NCBI GenBank assembly: GCA_019095985.1
Contig: CM032662.1
Location: 4,549,791 to 4,613,790 of the forward strand
From: Streblospio benedicti
Lineage: Eukaryota > Annelida > Polychaeta > Spionida > Spionidae
Reading direction: 5' to 3'
DNA length: 64,000 bases
The stretch's first letter is position 1; every line of letters starts with the position of its first letter. The translations under genes were made by a program, and so were the position numbers. Shown piece by piece: positions 22,900-34,789 of the stretch. Below the pieces are notes generated by a model. The model made no database searches, was not told the origin of the DNA, and saw only the letters and a list, made by a program, of their open reading frames with translations.

Positions 22900-23975
22900 A
22901 ACTGATATGTGTGTGTACGTTTTAAAACAAATTGTACAAGTTTATCAAGTCCAGTATATGCATGTTTTCCAGATGCCTCAAAGGCATTTGACAAAATATA
23001 TCATTGGCATCTTTTTAACAAATTACTTGATGAAAATGCTCCCACTATTATTATTAGATTACTTAATGTATAGTACACAGCCCCGTCTTTCTAACTAAAA
23101 TGGGTAAATATTATTTCAAAGTCTTTTAATGTATCAAATGGTGTACGACAAGGTGGAATTTTGACTCCTTATTTATTTATTCTATTTTTTATATAGAAAA
23201 GCTCTGTAATGAATTGTACAGATTGAATGTTGGTTGTGAACTACCTGGTGGTAGTAACCACCTATTTTATGCTGATGACTTTTATTTTCACCCTTACCTA
23301 ATGCTCTGCAACGATTGTTAGACTGTTGTCAGGACTTTGCTTTTAAAAATGAACTAGTATATAATGAGTCCAAGACTAAATTATGGTATTTAAACCAAAA
23401 TGTATGTTTAATTTATATGTTCCATGCTTTTACTTAAATAGTGTTGAATTATTGGTTACCAAGAAACAAAAGTATTTTGGTGTAATTATTACACAGGAAG
23501 ATAACTGTGATATAAACCGACAGATTAAATCTGTTTTTTTCTATGGGCAATGTTGTAATTATGAAATTTAAACATTGCACGGATAATGTCAAACTGAAAC
23601 TTTTTTAGTTCCTACTGCAATAGCTTTTATTGTGCGCAGTTGTGGTGTATGTATAAAAAAGTAAATGTCAGAAAACTACAAACAGCGTATAATCAAATAT
23701 TTAGAACACTTATGAATCTTAAATTCAGCACAAATTGTGTCTCAATATATTGATACATTTACTATGATATGGAGGAAACTCATTGGTAGTTTTAGGAAAA
23801 GATTTTTAGAGTCAGAAAATAGTATTATAACTGGCATTGTACAATCTCTTATGTTTTTAGACTCCCGTTTAACCAAAACATGGCAAGATAAAGCCTTTTC
23901 TCTTGACCTAGAATAAAAACTGTGAAAATCTAAGTTACATTACTTTACAAAATTTCATATACAAATATGATTTTT
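22900..23975 (+). mobile_element. Degenerate CR1/Rex-group LINE, reverse-transcriptase part
   Basis: Translating across several frames gives, in order, DASKAFDK, SNGVRQGGILTPYLF, NHLFYADDFYF (RT catalytic box), MVFKPKCMFNL, a thumb region, and a tail with RKRFLESENSI and LDSRLTKTWQDKAF. This is the RT and C-terminal part of an ORF2 of the CR1-like group. The copy is 5'-truncated and has many frame changes and stops; the open pieces at 22907-23098 and 23383-23571 are fragments of it. It is an old, dead copy. Confidence 0.85.
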
Positions 23976-24106
23976 ACTATGTTCTGTATCTAGCTGTACA
24001 TACATACAGCCCTTTTATACTATGGATATGATCTTATGTTTTTAAAATATGTAGAGGATATCTTGAATAAAATACTGTTATCTGTAATACGAAACAATGT
24101 AAAAGT

Positions 24107-24109
<3 letters not shown>

Positions 24110-24166
<57 letters not shown>
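24110..24166. repeat. (CTG)19 microsatellite
   Basis: 57 bases of perfect CTG units just downstream of the LINE relic. The Cys- and Ser-rich ORFs across it are by-products. Confidence 0.97.
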
Positions 24167-24168
<2 letters not shown>

Positions 24169-25513
24169 ATTTTCTGTTATCAAAGGTCTCGTTATTCTTG
24201 ATGTTGTTGAATAAAAAATCACAAAAACCGCTCTTTTTAAGATATATTTTTATTAAAAACAGTGTAACGTTGTTGGTGAACTTCAGAGATGATTGTTTTT
24301 TTTTCTCAAAATAGGTACATGTTCATCAAAATAATAAGACGACCTACTACATCAGCCTTGATATAGCTCAATGAAAAAGTGAATGAGTTAACACTGCATA
24401 CTATTCCCATTCATCACATAATGTCCCCATCAATATCAGTGAAGTGAATGAATTGCCTGTTGTAAAATGCTGCGGATATTGCCTTAAGCCTCAGTCTCAC
24501 GGTCACCCCCAATGCTTGGTGTGCAGTAGATGGCAAAATCAATACTAGCCGGACGATGATTCTACTTTTCAAAAATGCGTCTATGAAGAGACAATTTGCC
24601 AATAATAAACAATACGACAACTAATTCAGCTGTAATAATCACATTCTCTTGTTCTACAAATTATCAGGGTCAACAATCGTAAATGTGAGACTGGGGCAGC
24701 TTACTTTTTCACAGCTACCTGCGATTTTGGCTGTTACTGCATGGTCCATAGAATCACACTGAGGAGAACTAGTTTTACAGAACTCGGGTCGACGCTTCAC
24801 ACGTTGAAATTAACAGTCCAAATCATTGTCCTACATTTCACCAACGACTGCTGTGGTCAGACAGACAGGAATGCTGCACGTGAATCAGCTGTTGTGTTGT
24901 ATTGTTTATGTTCACGCTGTGTTATCACATTCTGACCTGTCTGACGGGGGCCTCATTCAGTCGGGAGCCGCTACTGCTGTTTTCATATTACAGACATAAT
25001 CCGAATTTGCGGATTAGATTCAAACGTAATGACTACTCAAGTCAGAACTGGGAAAGGCGAACAAAGATGGGAGAGTTCTCGGTAATTGTCTACGGTGGCC
25101 ACGTATTGTATAGATGCATCGTGTGTCTCAGAGCCTATATCTCTTATTTTGGTCGACAATCTATTTGTGTGTGGGTGTGTATTTTTTTCTATGCACGCAA
25201 TATCATATTGTACTAAAAATTCTATGTATATGGTACACAACCCTTGGTCTCATTTCAGAAACAAAATTCAGAAGCAAAACAATATTAGATCATGCTCGGA
25301 AATAGATATATCCCCCATCATGGGTTTCACACCTTTCCCATTCACACACAACCTTCAAATCCGATGTTCAAGGTATTTCAATAAGATAAGCACGAATAGA
25401 TAAGGATGTTATCCCCCAATTCTGACTATGCCTGGATCATGAAAACAGCAGCACCTCCCCCACAGAGCCGACATCACGCCGTACGTCTGACGTACGACCT
25501 GACGCGTGACGTA
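24167..25513. other. No gene recognised
   Basis: Unique sequence without supported exons. The part nearest 25513 is the likely 3' UTR of the minus-strand peptide gene; 25480-25523 is rich in TGACGTAC/ACGCGT words. Confidence 0.35.
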
Positions 25514-25523
25514 CTACGCGTAG

Positions 25524-28261
25524 TCACGTGGCTCGCCCCATGCAGAGCGGAGGTGGCGGCCGTACTGAGTGACTGTCCCGAGGAGCGGGCGGTACAGCAC
25601 GGCGGGTGCGTTGTGGATTCCACCACCGGGATAGTCAGCCCGCTTACGGCCCTCCAGGTTGAAACAGAACTCCTGAAAAAAATAAAGCACGAGGTTTGGG
25701 AGTCTGTGTCAGCTTCTTCTGTGTGTGGTTTCGCATTTTCAAGTTTGTTTTTTTTTCCTTCTTATTGTTGAAGCAGAATTCCTGTGAAAATAAGGCACGA
25801 GTGTGTGTGTGTGTATTTGGTTTACTTATTTTGTTATAAATCATTTTGATATGTTTTTTATTATATATTGACTTGAAGAAGCCTGTACAAGGCGAAATAT
25901 TGTAAACTTGAAAAATTAAAAAAAAATAAAAATAAAATCAAAATTGAAACAAGCATCAACCTAAATCTATCTACTCAATTACGTGTTTATGAGTCTGTTT
26001 CAGATTCTGCTATGTGCGTGTTTTGCATTTTTGAGGTTTCGTATTTCTTCTCAAAGTGTATGCAAAAAACATGTAACTCATTGTTTTTGAACTAGATAAG
26101 ATATGCGGAAATAGACTATGGGTCACTATGACATGAAAATGGGGTGTAAAAATTTTGTAAAAAAGAAAAGAAAAAAGAGCCATTTTCTTAAGATTATTTA
26201 TTTGGTTGTAGGTGGTTCTTTTCATGCTGTGACTACCGTCTTTTTCACCTCTTCACACTTCAAAAGTTCAATAGATTCAAGTTACACCAAATTAAATTTT
26301 CCTTATTGAATATTTTCGTGTTTTAACAACACCTCTTCAGGAGAAATATATACAAGCATGTAGCTACATATTATTGGAGATATAAATATTGGAGAAAAAT
26401 GAAAATTTAATTTAGTGTAACTTGAATCTATTGAACTTTTGAAGTGTGAAGAGGTGGAAAAGACGGTAGTCACAGCATGAACTATTTTTCGGTGATAACA
26501 TTATAAAATATTTGCCATGCGAATGCGAATGAAAACTCAAATACCACAAATATATGTCTGTCTATGTTTGAGTCTCAGTGTGTATGTATGTGTCTGTCTT
26601 ATCGTCGGTCTACGGGAATTTCTTTTCCACGGCACCAGGGGCATAGCTAGACCTTCAAACCCGGTGGGGTGAACTCTTAGCTTTGAGGTGGTTATATGTT
26701 GAAATAACGAATATTGATTTAATCAAAATATCAGACATAGACACATCACAATAATGAGAGACTGTGCTCGATGATGATGTGTTTTCCATAAACAACCAAT
26801 ACAAATAACATTAATTTGTATATATGTTACAATCTAATCTAAAATAGACTGTTATCTAAAATCTTTGGGAAAAAAAAAGAAAAAAAAAGAAAAAATGATG
26901 GGACGAACTGGAAAAACGGTGGGGCATTTGAGGCAGGAGAAAAAACGGTGGGGCGACCGCCTCAGTTGCCTCCTACAAGCTACGCCCCAGTGCACGTATG
27001 TTCAGTGCTGCAATAACTACTATACACGGTACCTGCTGGAAGTTGTGCAGCCCGGCGACCATGCACTGGCTGGCGCAGTGCTTCAGCTCGTAGCCCTAAA
27101 ACACACAGAAACACAGCGTGAGAGGAGGTGCGGACATTACCAATGGCAGATCCAGGTTTTGGGGAAAAGGGGGAGGGGCGCTTACAGGATTTCATGACTT
27201 TTGTACGTGAGATTGATGGCGGACGTGTAAAAATCTTTCTGGGCCCCAGCAACATGGAAGGGTTGTGTGGTGTGTATACTCCACTGATTTGCTAACACTA
27301 CGTAATCAGGGAGTAACAAATGATATACATGTATGCTACCTTGCTGTGGCAAGATGATATAATAGTAGTAATGTGTGTGGTATAGTGTTCGTAAACCATA
27401 GAAGTAGGCTATACATACCACACACACCTTCCCACGATGCTGGGTCCATGTATCTAACAGTTTAAGTCATAAAACACACAGCACTCATTCCAGTGGTCAA
27501 ATTCAAAATGTCAAGCTGAATAGCAGATGCGAACTGTGGCTCTCTATAGCTCTAATAAATAGTGTCACGTATAGTATATGAGAGACGAGATGAGTGCAGG
27601 AATATTCATAAGGCACCTCGCACTTTCAATAGGGAAATGCTGAATAGACAGGATGTGTGAGGAAATGTCCCCATACAGGTACGTGATAATCCAAGGAAGA
27701 GTCATAAAGTAGGGTACAAAATAGAAACAACCAGCTCAGGGGGCATGGTTCAGACTTTTTTTTGCCCGGGTCAGTCGGTTTCAAAGTTCATGGCCTAATG
27801 GACAGCCTACTTTTTAAGAGTTCTCAAAATTAGCATGATGAAGGGTCGGTCACTTTTTGTCAGGGCCGACTAGTTTTTACAGATGTTAGCTCTCTGGTTC
27901 GCGAGTAAATTTTCATGAGTTGTATAGACAAACTGAAACATTGCCGCTGAGTGTTGTGGGGAAAAGGGCAAAGGAAGATCGTGTGTCTCCCATAAATTCA
28001 CTACCCGCAGGTCAGGGTCAGGGTTTGAGGGTTAGGGTGAGAGTTATGTTAATGTCAGTGTTAAGGTGACTGTTAGTGTTAGTGTCAGACTGTCAGTGTT
28101 ACCTTCCACACGGAGCACTCGGCGTGACACAGCAGGATGCAGTTTTTGTCCCACTCGGCGCGGCGCCGCGCGCGCTTCACGGCGAAGGCGGCGGCGGGCG
28201 GCGGCGGCAGGCAGCAGGCAGCCAGCAGCAGCAGCAGCGCGGCCGGCGCGAGGGGAGACAT
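25524..28261 (-). CDS. Secreted six-cysteine peptide precursor, eclosion-hormone-like (3 coding exons)
   Basis: Exons on the minus strand: 28261-28103 (53 codons), 27095-27033 (21 codons), 25673-25524 (49 codons plus TGA). Donors are AAG|GTAACA and CAG|GTACCG; acceptors are TTTTAG|GGC and TTTTTTCAG|GAG. All joins are phase 0, giving 123 residues. Residues 1 to about 25 form a signal peptide (LAPAALLLLLAACC); RARRR at 31-35 is a furin-type site. The predicted mature peptide starts AEWDKNC and carries Cys41, 45, 49, 60, 64 and 77 (C-x3-C-x3-C-x10-C-x3-C-x12-C). It ends before GRKR (82-85), an amidation plus dibasic cleavage signal; a second basic site is RTRR. Six cysteines with two C-x3-C pairs and a W-x-G-Y before the fourth Cys resemble eclosion hormone, reported in arthropods and, as related precursors, in echinoderms. 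CTCCAG just before the ATG could be the acceptor of a 5' UTR intron. Precursor identity is fairly sure; family assignment is tentative. Confidence 0.72.
25871..25900 (+). other. Hammerhead-like motif in the peptide gene's second intron
   Basis: TTGAAGA, then a stem AGCCT/AGGC with loop GTACA, then GAAAT. This has the layout of a hammerhead core (CUGANGA, stem II, GAAA), but the first core C is T, so it would probably be inactive. It is followed by an A-rich tract and may be the tail of a retroelement. Confidence 0.3.
26219..26483. mobile_element. Foldback MITE, about 80-base arms
   Basis: Arms at 26219-26300 and 26401-26483 are near-perfect inverted repeats (outer word GTTC(TTTT)CATGCTGTG). 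It lies in the second intron of the peptide gene and has no coding content. Confidence 0.85.
28015..28037 (+). other. Telomere-like G-quadruplex motif
   Basis: Four GGG runs in 23 bases, including GAGGGTTAGGG. Too short to be an interstitial telomere array. It lies in the first intron of the peptide gene. Confidence 0.45.
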
Positions 28262-30004
28262 CTGGAGTGGAAACCAGGGTGACGTAGAGAGCGGACGTGG
28301 GGATGTATTGAGTCATACGTTAAACGTTGGACGTGGTTTGGTGCCGTTCAAAACGTGGTTTTGTAGATTTAAGAGAGCAGTATACTGGCAGCAGCAGCAG
28401 CAGCAGTAGTTGCAGCAGTAGCAGCAGGAGGAGCATAGTAACTGATTCTCAGCAATCATTGGGACGTACATTAACAAAGACTAGAAAAATAGAAATCTCT
28501 GCAAATAGATCTTTTAAAACCTCTCCATTGGCAGATGCCATTGGAAAATATAGATGTATACAATGTTGTGCACACAGGAATAACTTTTCAAATTCATTTC
28601 TTCATGCATGAAATGGAATCACTTGTTCCCATTGTAATTTTGGTGGTTTTGTTGTTTAGCAGTTTAAACATAAAACATTTCATCTCAACTGAATTGAACG
28701 TCATGGTCAATACACATTTGCTTCAGCTATTGCCAATCACAAACTTTGAAAAAAAAGACATTAAAACTAAACCCATGCGATGACAGTGTGTGTCATACCG
28801 TGGACTATTTTCGGTTCAGTAATGGCTGTATCCTGTCGCCTTTCACTTTTGAATACTTAAGTACTGTATTTATGAAGCTCCTCAAACTGCCGTCTGCCCT
28901 GTGATGGGTTTGTCATCTACAGCTTCACAAACGCCACATTTTCTTTTACAATTTCAATTTAATGCGCCCAGCTTAAGCCACAATCTCGAAGGTTTAGTTT
29001 TGCAATGCAGTAGTGGGAAAAAGGAAACTAAATGGAGGGGACAAAATCCATTCTACATTCTTTAACCATGTCTGTGATGAGACAATATGCCAATTACCAA
29101 TGGCTACAATAACGCGACTGATTCGATTTCAATATGTCTGACAGGGGCTTAAAGTGAACTACCCAGGTAGCATGTGCACATTCATGGTATGTAGTGGTGT
29201 AAGCAGAGCATGGTATTACGGCCAACCAAATGAACGGTCAGTACGGTTGCATGGTCACATAGCCATTGATTGATACGACTGACACCACTTGAGGTGAACC
29301 TCAAGGTGGTCTTATTAGAGAGGTTCTACGGTGATGAAAAAGTCATGGGAAAATGTTGATCGATGTGTAGGAGAGATTAATGTCGAAGTCAGACAATAGT
29401 AGTGCGTTATCATTAGACATCTGTCTGCAAGAGAAAGTAATCAATTCGGAGTCCGTTATGATCTGTTTTATAAATACGTTTAGGGTGTTTTATCATGCTC
29501 TTTTTTATCTTTACTTAAATTGTTTGTACAACAAAAATACATGTTGCAAAGCAATGTTTTGAGAAATTTGGGAATTATACGTAAAAACGTGGTGCAGGTA
29601 TCGAACAATGAAACGATTTCAGCAAATTTTGTAATTTAAATCAAAAATGGCTTTCATGGTAATTGATTCGTAATCCTTACTCAAAAATTTTAATCTATTA
29701 TTTGAATGGGCCATTTTGATGGCTTTTTCTAACTTAACCTGTTGTCAAAGTGCTGATGCCAATGTCCTCAAATCACGATAGATGAATCGCAATGTCATTC
29801 AGACTTACTTAGGACATTATACAGGTAGTAACATGATTATAAATAGAATCATGCGACCCCTGCTTTATACACAATTTAATGAGGATCATCTGGACACATA
29901 GTAAGACCATTTCTCTCGTTCTCGGACCTAAGTCTTAATAGATGGATAACATACTGTGAACCTACATGAGTGGTTGATACTTGAAAATTGAAGTCATAGA
30001 GATG
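28262..30004. other. Upstream flank of the peptide gene; no second gene recognised
   Basis: Contains short (CAG)n/(GCA)n tracts at 28388-28432 and a pogo-like repeat word near 29290-29330. The 5' UTR exon and promoter of the minus-strand peptide gene should lie in or beyond this stretch, but I cannot place them. Confidence 0.35.
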
Positions 30005-30165
30005 GTCATACTTTCAAATTGGAGATCATTGGGGTGGGGGTGGGTGGGGCGTCATACTTTTCATTTTGGGTGGGTGGGTGGGGGGTCATACGTTTCGTTT
30101 TGGGTGGGTGGTCTTACGTTTCGTTTTGGGTGGGTGGGTGGGGGGTCATACTTTTGGTTTTGAGG
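30005..30165 (+). repeat. G-rich minisatellite with quadruplex motifs
   Basis: Four to five units of the type GTCATACTTTTCATTTT followed by GGGTGGGTGGGTGGGG. The G blocks at 30031-30049, 30068-30085 and 30128-30145 fit the very stable (GGGT)3GGG parallel quadruplex. The overlapping Gly/Trp-rich ORF is a by-product. Confidence 0.85.
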
Positions 30166-31766
30166 GAAAAACGAAGAAGCGCAAGCATAATCGCATGAAA
30201 TTTTGAAAGCAAAAAAATGTTTTATTAACAAATGTTAATTGACAAATTCAAGTGTATCCATTCCAAGTATTTCATACTTATTTCTACTTTGTTTATTACA
30301 CCAGCCTTATCAATGATCATAATCACACATAAAGTCCAAGCTTTGTCATAGAGATTTATTTCGTCCATATAGGTGCTCCGCATCACATAGCCACTACCAT
30401 CTCTCGAACTCTGGACCTTCTCCCTCACATACACAACTAGCACTGAGCCTTAATCATTATATGATACCAGTTTTTGTTCTCAACAGCGATGATGAATCAC
30501 ATCCCGTACATATTCACCAAACACAGAGGCCAGACCACGATTCCTAGCAGTGACTATATGAGACTACGATAAAGACAATGTTTTGCACCTTACACCCACG
30601 TCCATCATTTACACTTTACATTTGTGTGTCATGCTATTAACTGCCGCTGACACAGGGAACATGTAAGGCGGAGGGGTGAGCTCGTGGCAGGGGGTGAGCA
30701 GACAGTGATAAAGGTCTCCCTGCGCTAGTGGGCGGGTGGCTGGGGGGGAATTAAGTGTGTCACTAACTGGTTTTCCGTTACGCTACTACTCTTCCACCCT
30801 CCTTCCTTGTTTTAACCCTAACTCCCTTACACAGCTTCTTAAAGCATTCCACTCACATCCCAACACACATATGGCATACTGTATGGACATAGAGCAGTGC
30901 ACACCCAACCCGTAGGTCACAGCCATCCGGTATGTTTTTTTTTTGTTTTTTTTGTGTTTTTTTAATAGTTAGCATCTAAACAAGTACCAAATAATATTAC
31001 TACTTTGAACACAACAGTTTTCCCGGTGCCAAAGTGTGTAAAAACAAAATTCTTAGTAAGATCTAATGTAAATAAACACGTTATTTCATAACAAAATGCA
31101 TCATAGATCATGTAATTTTAATAAACCACAAGTTTTGTGTTTATCCTATGAAAATACAAGTAAGTAGCTTCCTTTTGACACCTTAAACGCTATTGTTGGT
31201 TCAATAAAAGCTGAGCAACGATGGTTTAAACAAAAAAAAAGTATACGGGATGGGTGTGAGGTGGTCTATATTCCCATTGTGTTTATATTGTCTACGTTGT
31301 TGTGTAATATGGTCATTAGTAAACTAGGATTAATGGTGATGAGAGAGTAACAAGTAATGTAAACAGTTTGATGGAGAAATGGCCTTTATTTTCTTTATTG
31401 GTGATAGAACAATTGAAGTTTCTCCGCATAAACAGAGAATTATACATTACCGACTGGTATTGATATAAGAGAATAATAATAACTCGCTGGTACAATAAGC
31501 TACAACGAAATAACATGGTATCATGCGAGTTAATGCATGTTTTATGGGCCACAACACTTACAATTGAATAGTGTGAGGTATTATAACATTTGACATTGAA
31601 CACTAATGGCATAATGGCATAAGGAAGCGGGTGGGTGGGTATAATGTTTGCGCCATGACATTTCCAAGATAGCTCATTCATTTCGGGAGAGCATGAACAA
31701 GTGAGCCATTTTCTTCAAGAACTTTATTTAGGTCAGAGATCTTCCCTCATTACATAACTCGTATCA
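30166..31766. other. No gene recognised; dispersed repeat at 31025-31135
   Basis: AT-rich. 31025-31135 (starting CGGTGCCAAAGTGTG, ending near GCATCATAGATCATGTAATTTT) recurs in direct orientation at about 41168-41320. The ORFs at 30225-30443 and 31316-31681 show no recognised domain. Confidence 0.45.
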
Positions 31767-31866
31767 NNNNNNNNNNNNNNNNNNNNNNNNNNNNNNNNNN
31801 NNNNNNNNNNNNNNNNNNNNNNNNNNNNNNNNNNNNNNNNNNNNNNNNNNNNNNNNNNNNNNNNNN
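31767..31866. other. Assembly gap (100 N)
   Basis: Exactly 100 N, so probably a placeholder of unknown true length. Confidence 0.99.
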
Positions 31867-33639
31867 CTCAAGCTTTTATCTATTAGTCATCTAAATCATT
31901 CATAACAGAGCATTATCTCATAAAGATACCACATCTCAATTGAGACCACTCGCGGTCAGTCCCTGGTGTGGTCCTAACAGAAGGTTTCTGCCATTTCTCC
32001 CCCCCTGTCCGTGGTGTACATGGCCGGGTTTAACCCTACTGTCGGCGAGGGCGGGGTCGCCAGCACCGATCTGTCACGGCGTAAGTGGCGGCCTCACCGG
32101 ATTGTGCATATATGAATAGGCGTGGGATAAACAAGACGTAGATGGGATGCGACTTACAGCGTTTGGTAGTTGAATGCTGGAAATTGCTGCTTCACACCGG
32201 GTTAGTGTCAAAGGTCTGATGTGTCAATGTGCCATGGTCTCACAGTCATGAATGTTCACCACCGAAACTTTCTCACTTGGAGGATAATACTGCTTTTTTG
32301 CTAGTTAACGATGTCTTTAGTACAGGCCAGTAGGAATGAAAATGAGACTGTAAAGGGTTGTCAAAATATTGGTCTAACATGTATATAACACATAAAATTA
32401 ATTTCAAAATCAGCTGAGTGTAGGGAGGGGGTGGGGTGGCTTTAAGCACCCAATCCTAAGAAAACGTTTGCAGACTTTCATATAGAGAAGCATTGACTTG
32501 AAACTTTTCAAAAACTATTGGCGACACGAGACAATGCCACGGCTCATTCGGCTTCATTATTCTCGAGGGTCTGACTCCAGAATAACATGTGCATATGGAA
32601 TAAATGTCTTTTAACTTTTTTCTGGAGAGGGTGTTTTGATAGCATCTGTTACACGACAAATGCTTTGTGAAGTATAAATGTGAGCCCCATTACCTGCTCA
32701 ATGCATTGGACGGAACAGGCGTGTAATTTTGATTGAATGGCGACCGTCACATTCTGTGTTGTACATTTGAAGCCTTTGTACTCACACCATCGTTTCTCAG
32801 TAGGATTTAACCGCACTGACGAATATATGGTATACCTTTCACATGAAATGTAGAAATCATGAGTATTTAGCCGTGTACAATGGTAGGTTTGAAATATCGT
32901 GCTCTCCACCTGATTGCTTGCCATTGAGAAACCACTGTTGGTGCAACCAGCAGTTTAAAGATTTCGTGATAAAACAGATAATTCATCTCATTCTATCAGC
33001 TTGTTTAGAAGACCTCTAGTTATAACACAAAAACACTCTAGATTGCGTGTTTTAATTGGATGGTGGACATTTAGTCTAAATATTCGATAACAGGTGTTTG
33101 TAGTATCCAACACACCCGGCAATGATCAAAACAACAGTTGACTCTCTGCTAGTTTAGAAAATGCACATGGGCAATTCTTCAGGTATCAAACTATAACATG
33201 TTAGCCTGCGTGTCTTTAATACTGGATACTGGACGTTTAATCTGCGCCTCCCAAAGCCTGCTGCCGCCGCCATGTGTCATGTCCGCGCTGTCATGTGACA
33301 GGTCTCCGGGGGACGTTATGTCACGTGTCACATGTAACGGCGATCAGAACGAACCCGGCAGCGCTCATAGGAATGTCTCCGTGCATTTGTCACACTCACT
33401 TAGAGAAGGCGTTAACGCCCTGCTTCAGGGCGGGTAGGCAGATCCAGGGGGTGGGGTGGGCGCAAAATACTTCATTTTCATAGGATTTTGGTATGTACTC
33501 CATTGATCAAACCCTTGAAATCCCTTAAGTGCCCCACCACCTTTCCGAAAACCAGGAATTTCCATTGGTAAGTAGAGGTCAGGTGGCTAAAAGCTAATAT
33601 CACATAGGTGGTTGGTTTAGAGTCTTAAATCCTGCTTGG
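31867..33639. other. No gene recognised; weak exon candidate at 31971-32073 and GC/E-box patch at 33240-33350
   Basis: At 31971-32073 an open stretch is bounded by CCTAACAG and a consensus donor GTAAGT; its acceptor lies in a dispersed repeat, so support is weak. 33255-33345 holds CCGCCGCCATG, GTCATGTGAC and TCACGTGTCAC (E-boxes), a possible promoter. Confidence 0.3.
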
Positions 33640-34150
33640 CAGGATAATTTGGCTGTACATGCACACCAGGTCTTTGGTATCCATGTCACACTATGTCGCT
33701 CTAAAAGCCATATCAACTGTATAGGGACGGTTTTGCTGAACACACATCACCAGACACAAATGGGAATTGAACCAATGACTTTCTGGTCACGAGTTCCACT
33801 TAACCAGGGAATACACTAACGCACATCATAAACACATTAAATAGATTTTTAGCGTTAAGCAAATATCAAACCAGTAACACCTCAGAGTAAATTCATATGT
33901 TTATTCAACATTACAACAAAGGCCAATTTCTGAAGCACCACATAAATAGGCACAGGTCCGTTAGGCGGGCACCAATGTAGGGGGTAAGTAGGTACTGTAT
34001 GCTCCCCGGAGAGTTCAAAGGTCACGGTGAAAAAGACACCAACCCCACCCATAAGCAAAGGACCAGTGAGACCACTTGCCCTGCTTGATCCTGGTAGACA
34101 GGTCCACGTGTTGCTCGCCTGGTCACCGGTGGTCAGTGCTCCGAGTGACC
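33640..34150 (-). repeat. tRNA-derived SINE copies, shared with 61990-62175
   Basis: On the minus strand at about 33830-33760 there is a tRNA-like head (CCTGGTTAAGTGGAAC; B box TGGTTCAATTCCC). Adjacent DNA at 33880-34150 shares CTCYGGGGAGCATACAG and GACCTGTRCCTATT with the plus-strand copy at 61990-62175. The minus ORF at 33882-34166 runs through the repeat. Confidence 0.5.
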
Positions 34151-34324
34151 GCGCGTACGTCACCACTTGTCGCAGCTTGGGGTGTTAATGGCTGTAACCT
34201 CTCTTTGGAGACCAGAATGGTCAGGAGCGATCTCATAATGAATAAGTAAATGGCAAAACAAAACAAGAACAAACAGCATGAGTTTGTGGTTTGAGGCTAT
34301 CATCACTAACTTGTGACATACCCG

Positions 34325-34645
34325 CTGGTGACAGCGTCTCGCCGTGACCACTACAGCACTTACAATGGCGGCGGCGGCGGCATTAAGTGGACGCTGAGCG
34401 GCATCACGCGGGACGCACGCGTGCATTATGGATACAATAATGGATGAGGGGAGGGGGGATTAATGTGCAGATGGCGGCTTAAGTGAGTGGGGAGACAATT
34501 GGAAGGTACTTGATGTAAATTGTGTCGCTACTTGAATATATTTATAGGATAGGCCTATGAGGAATATGTAAAACATAGGGGTTTGTCGCCACTGGTGACG
34601 CTTTTTAGTGATTTCCAGGCTTAAACACACACAGAAAAACACACG
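34325..34645 (-). repeat. Dispersed repeat with (GCC)n core, copy 2
   Basis: Reverse complement of 5140-5475, matching through the (GGC)5 core, the cytosine-rich tract and the block around CTATAAATATATTCAA. Confidence 0.75.
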
Positions 34646-34789
34646 TCAAAACAATAACATCAAAACATAGTTAAGCTGCGAAAATAACAAAACTAAAAAC
34701 ATGCATTCAAAACCATGTAAAATCAACGTCTCAAAGAGTTAATGGGAAAAGAAATCACATTAAGATCCAGAGGTTGAACTAAGAAAATG

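Noticed and set aside
24034-24314. Ser- and Cys-rich ORFs on both strands
   Set aside because: CTG microsatellite translation.
25644-25844. Minus ORF overlapping the peptide gene's exon 3
   Set aside because: It is in another frame and crosses the acceptor; the spliced frame is better supported.
28011-28040. Interstitial telomere
   Set aside because: Only one TTAGGG unit with irregular G runs around it.
28066-28611. Plus-strand ORFs over the GC-rich patch
   Set aside because: Shadows of the minus-strand first coding exon of the peptide gene and of a CAG tract.
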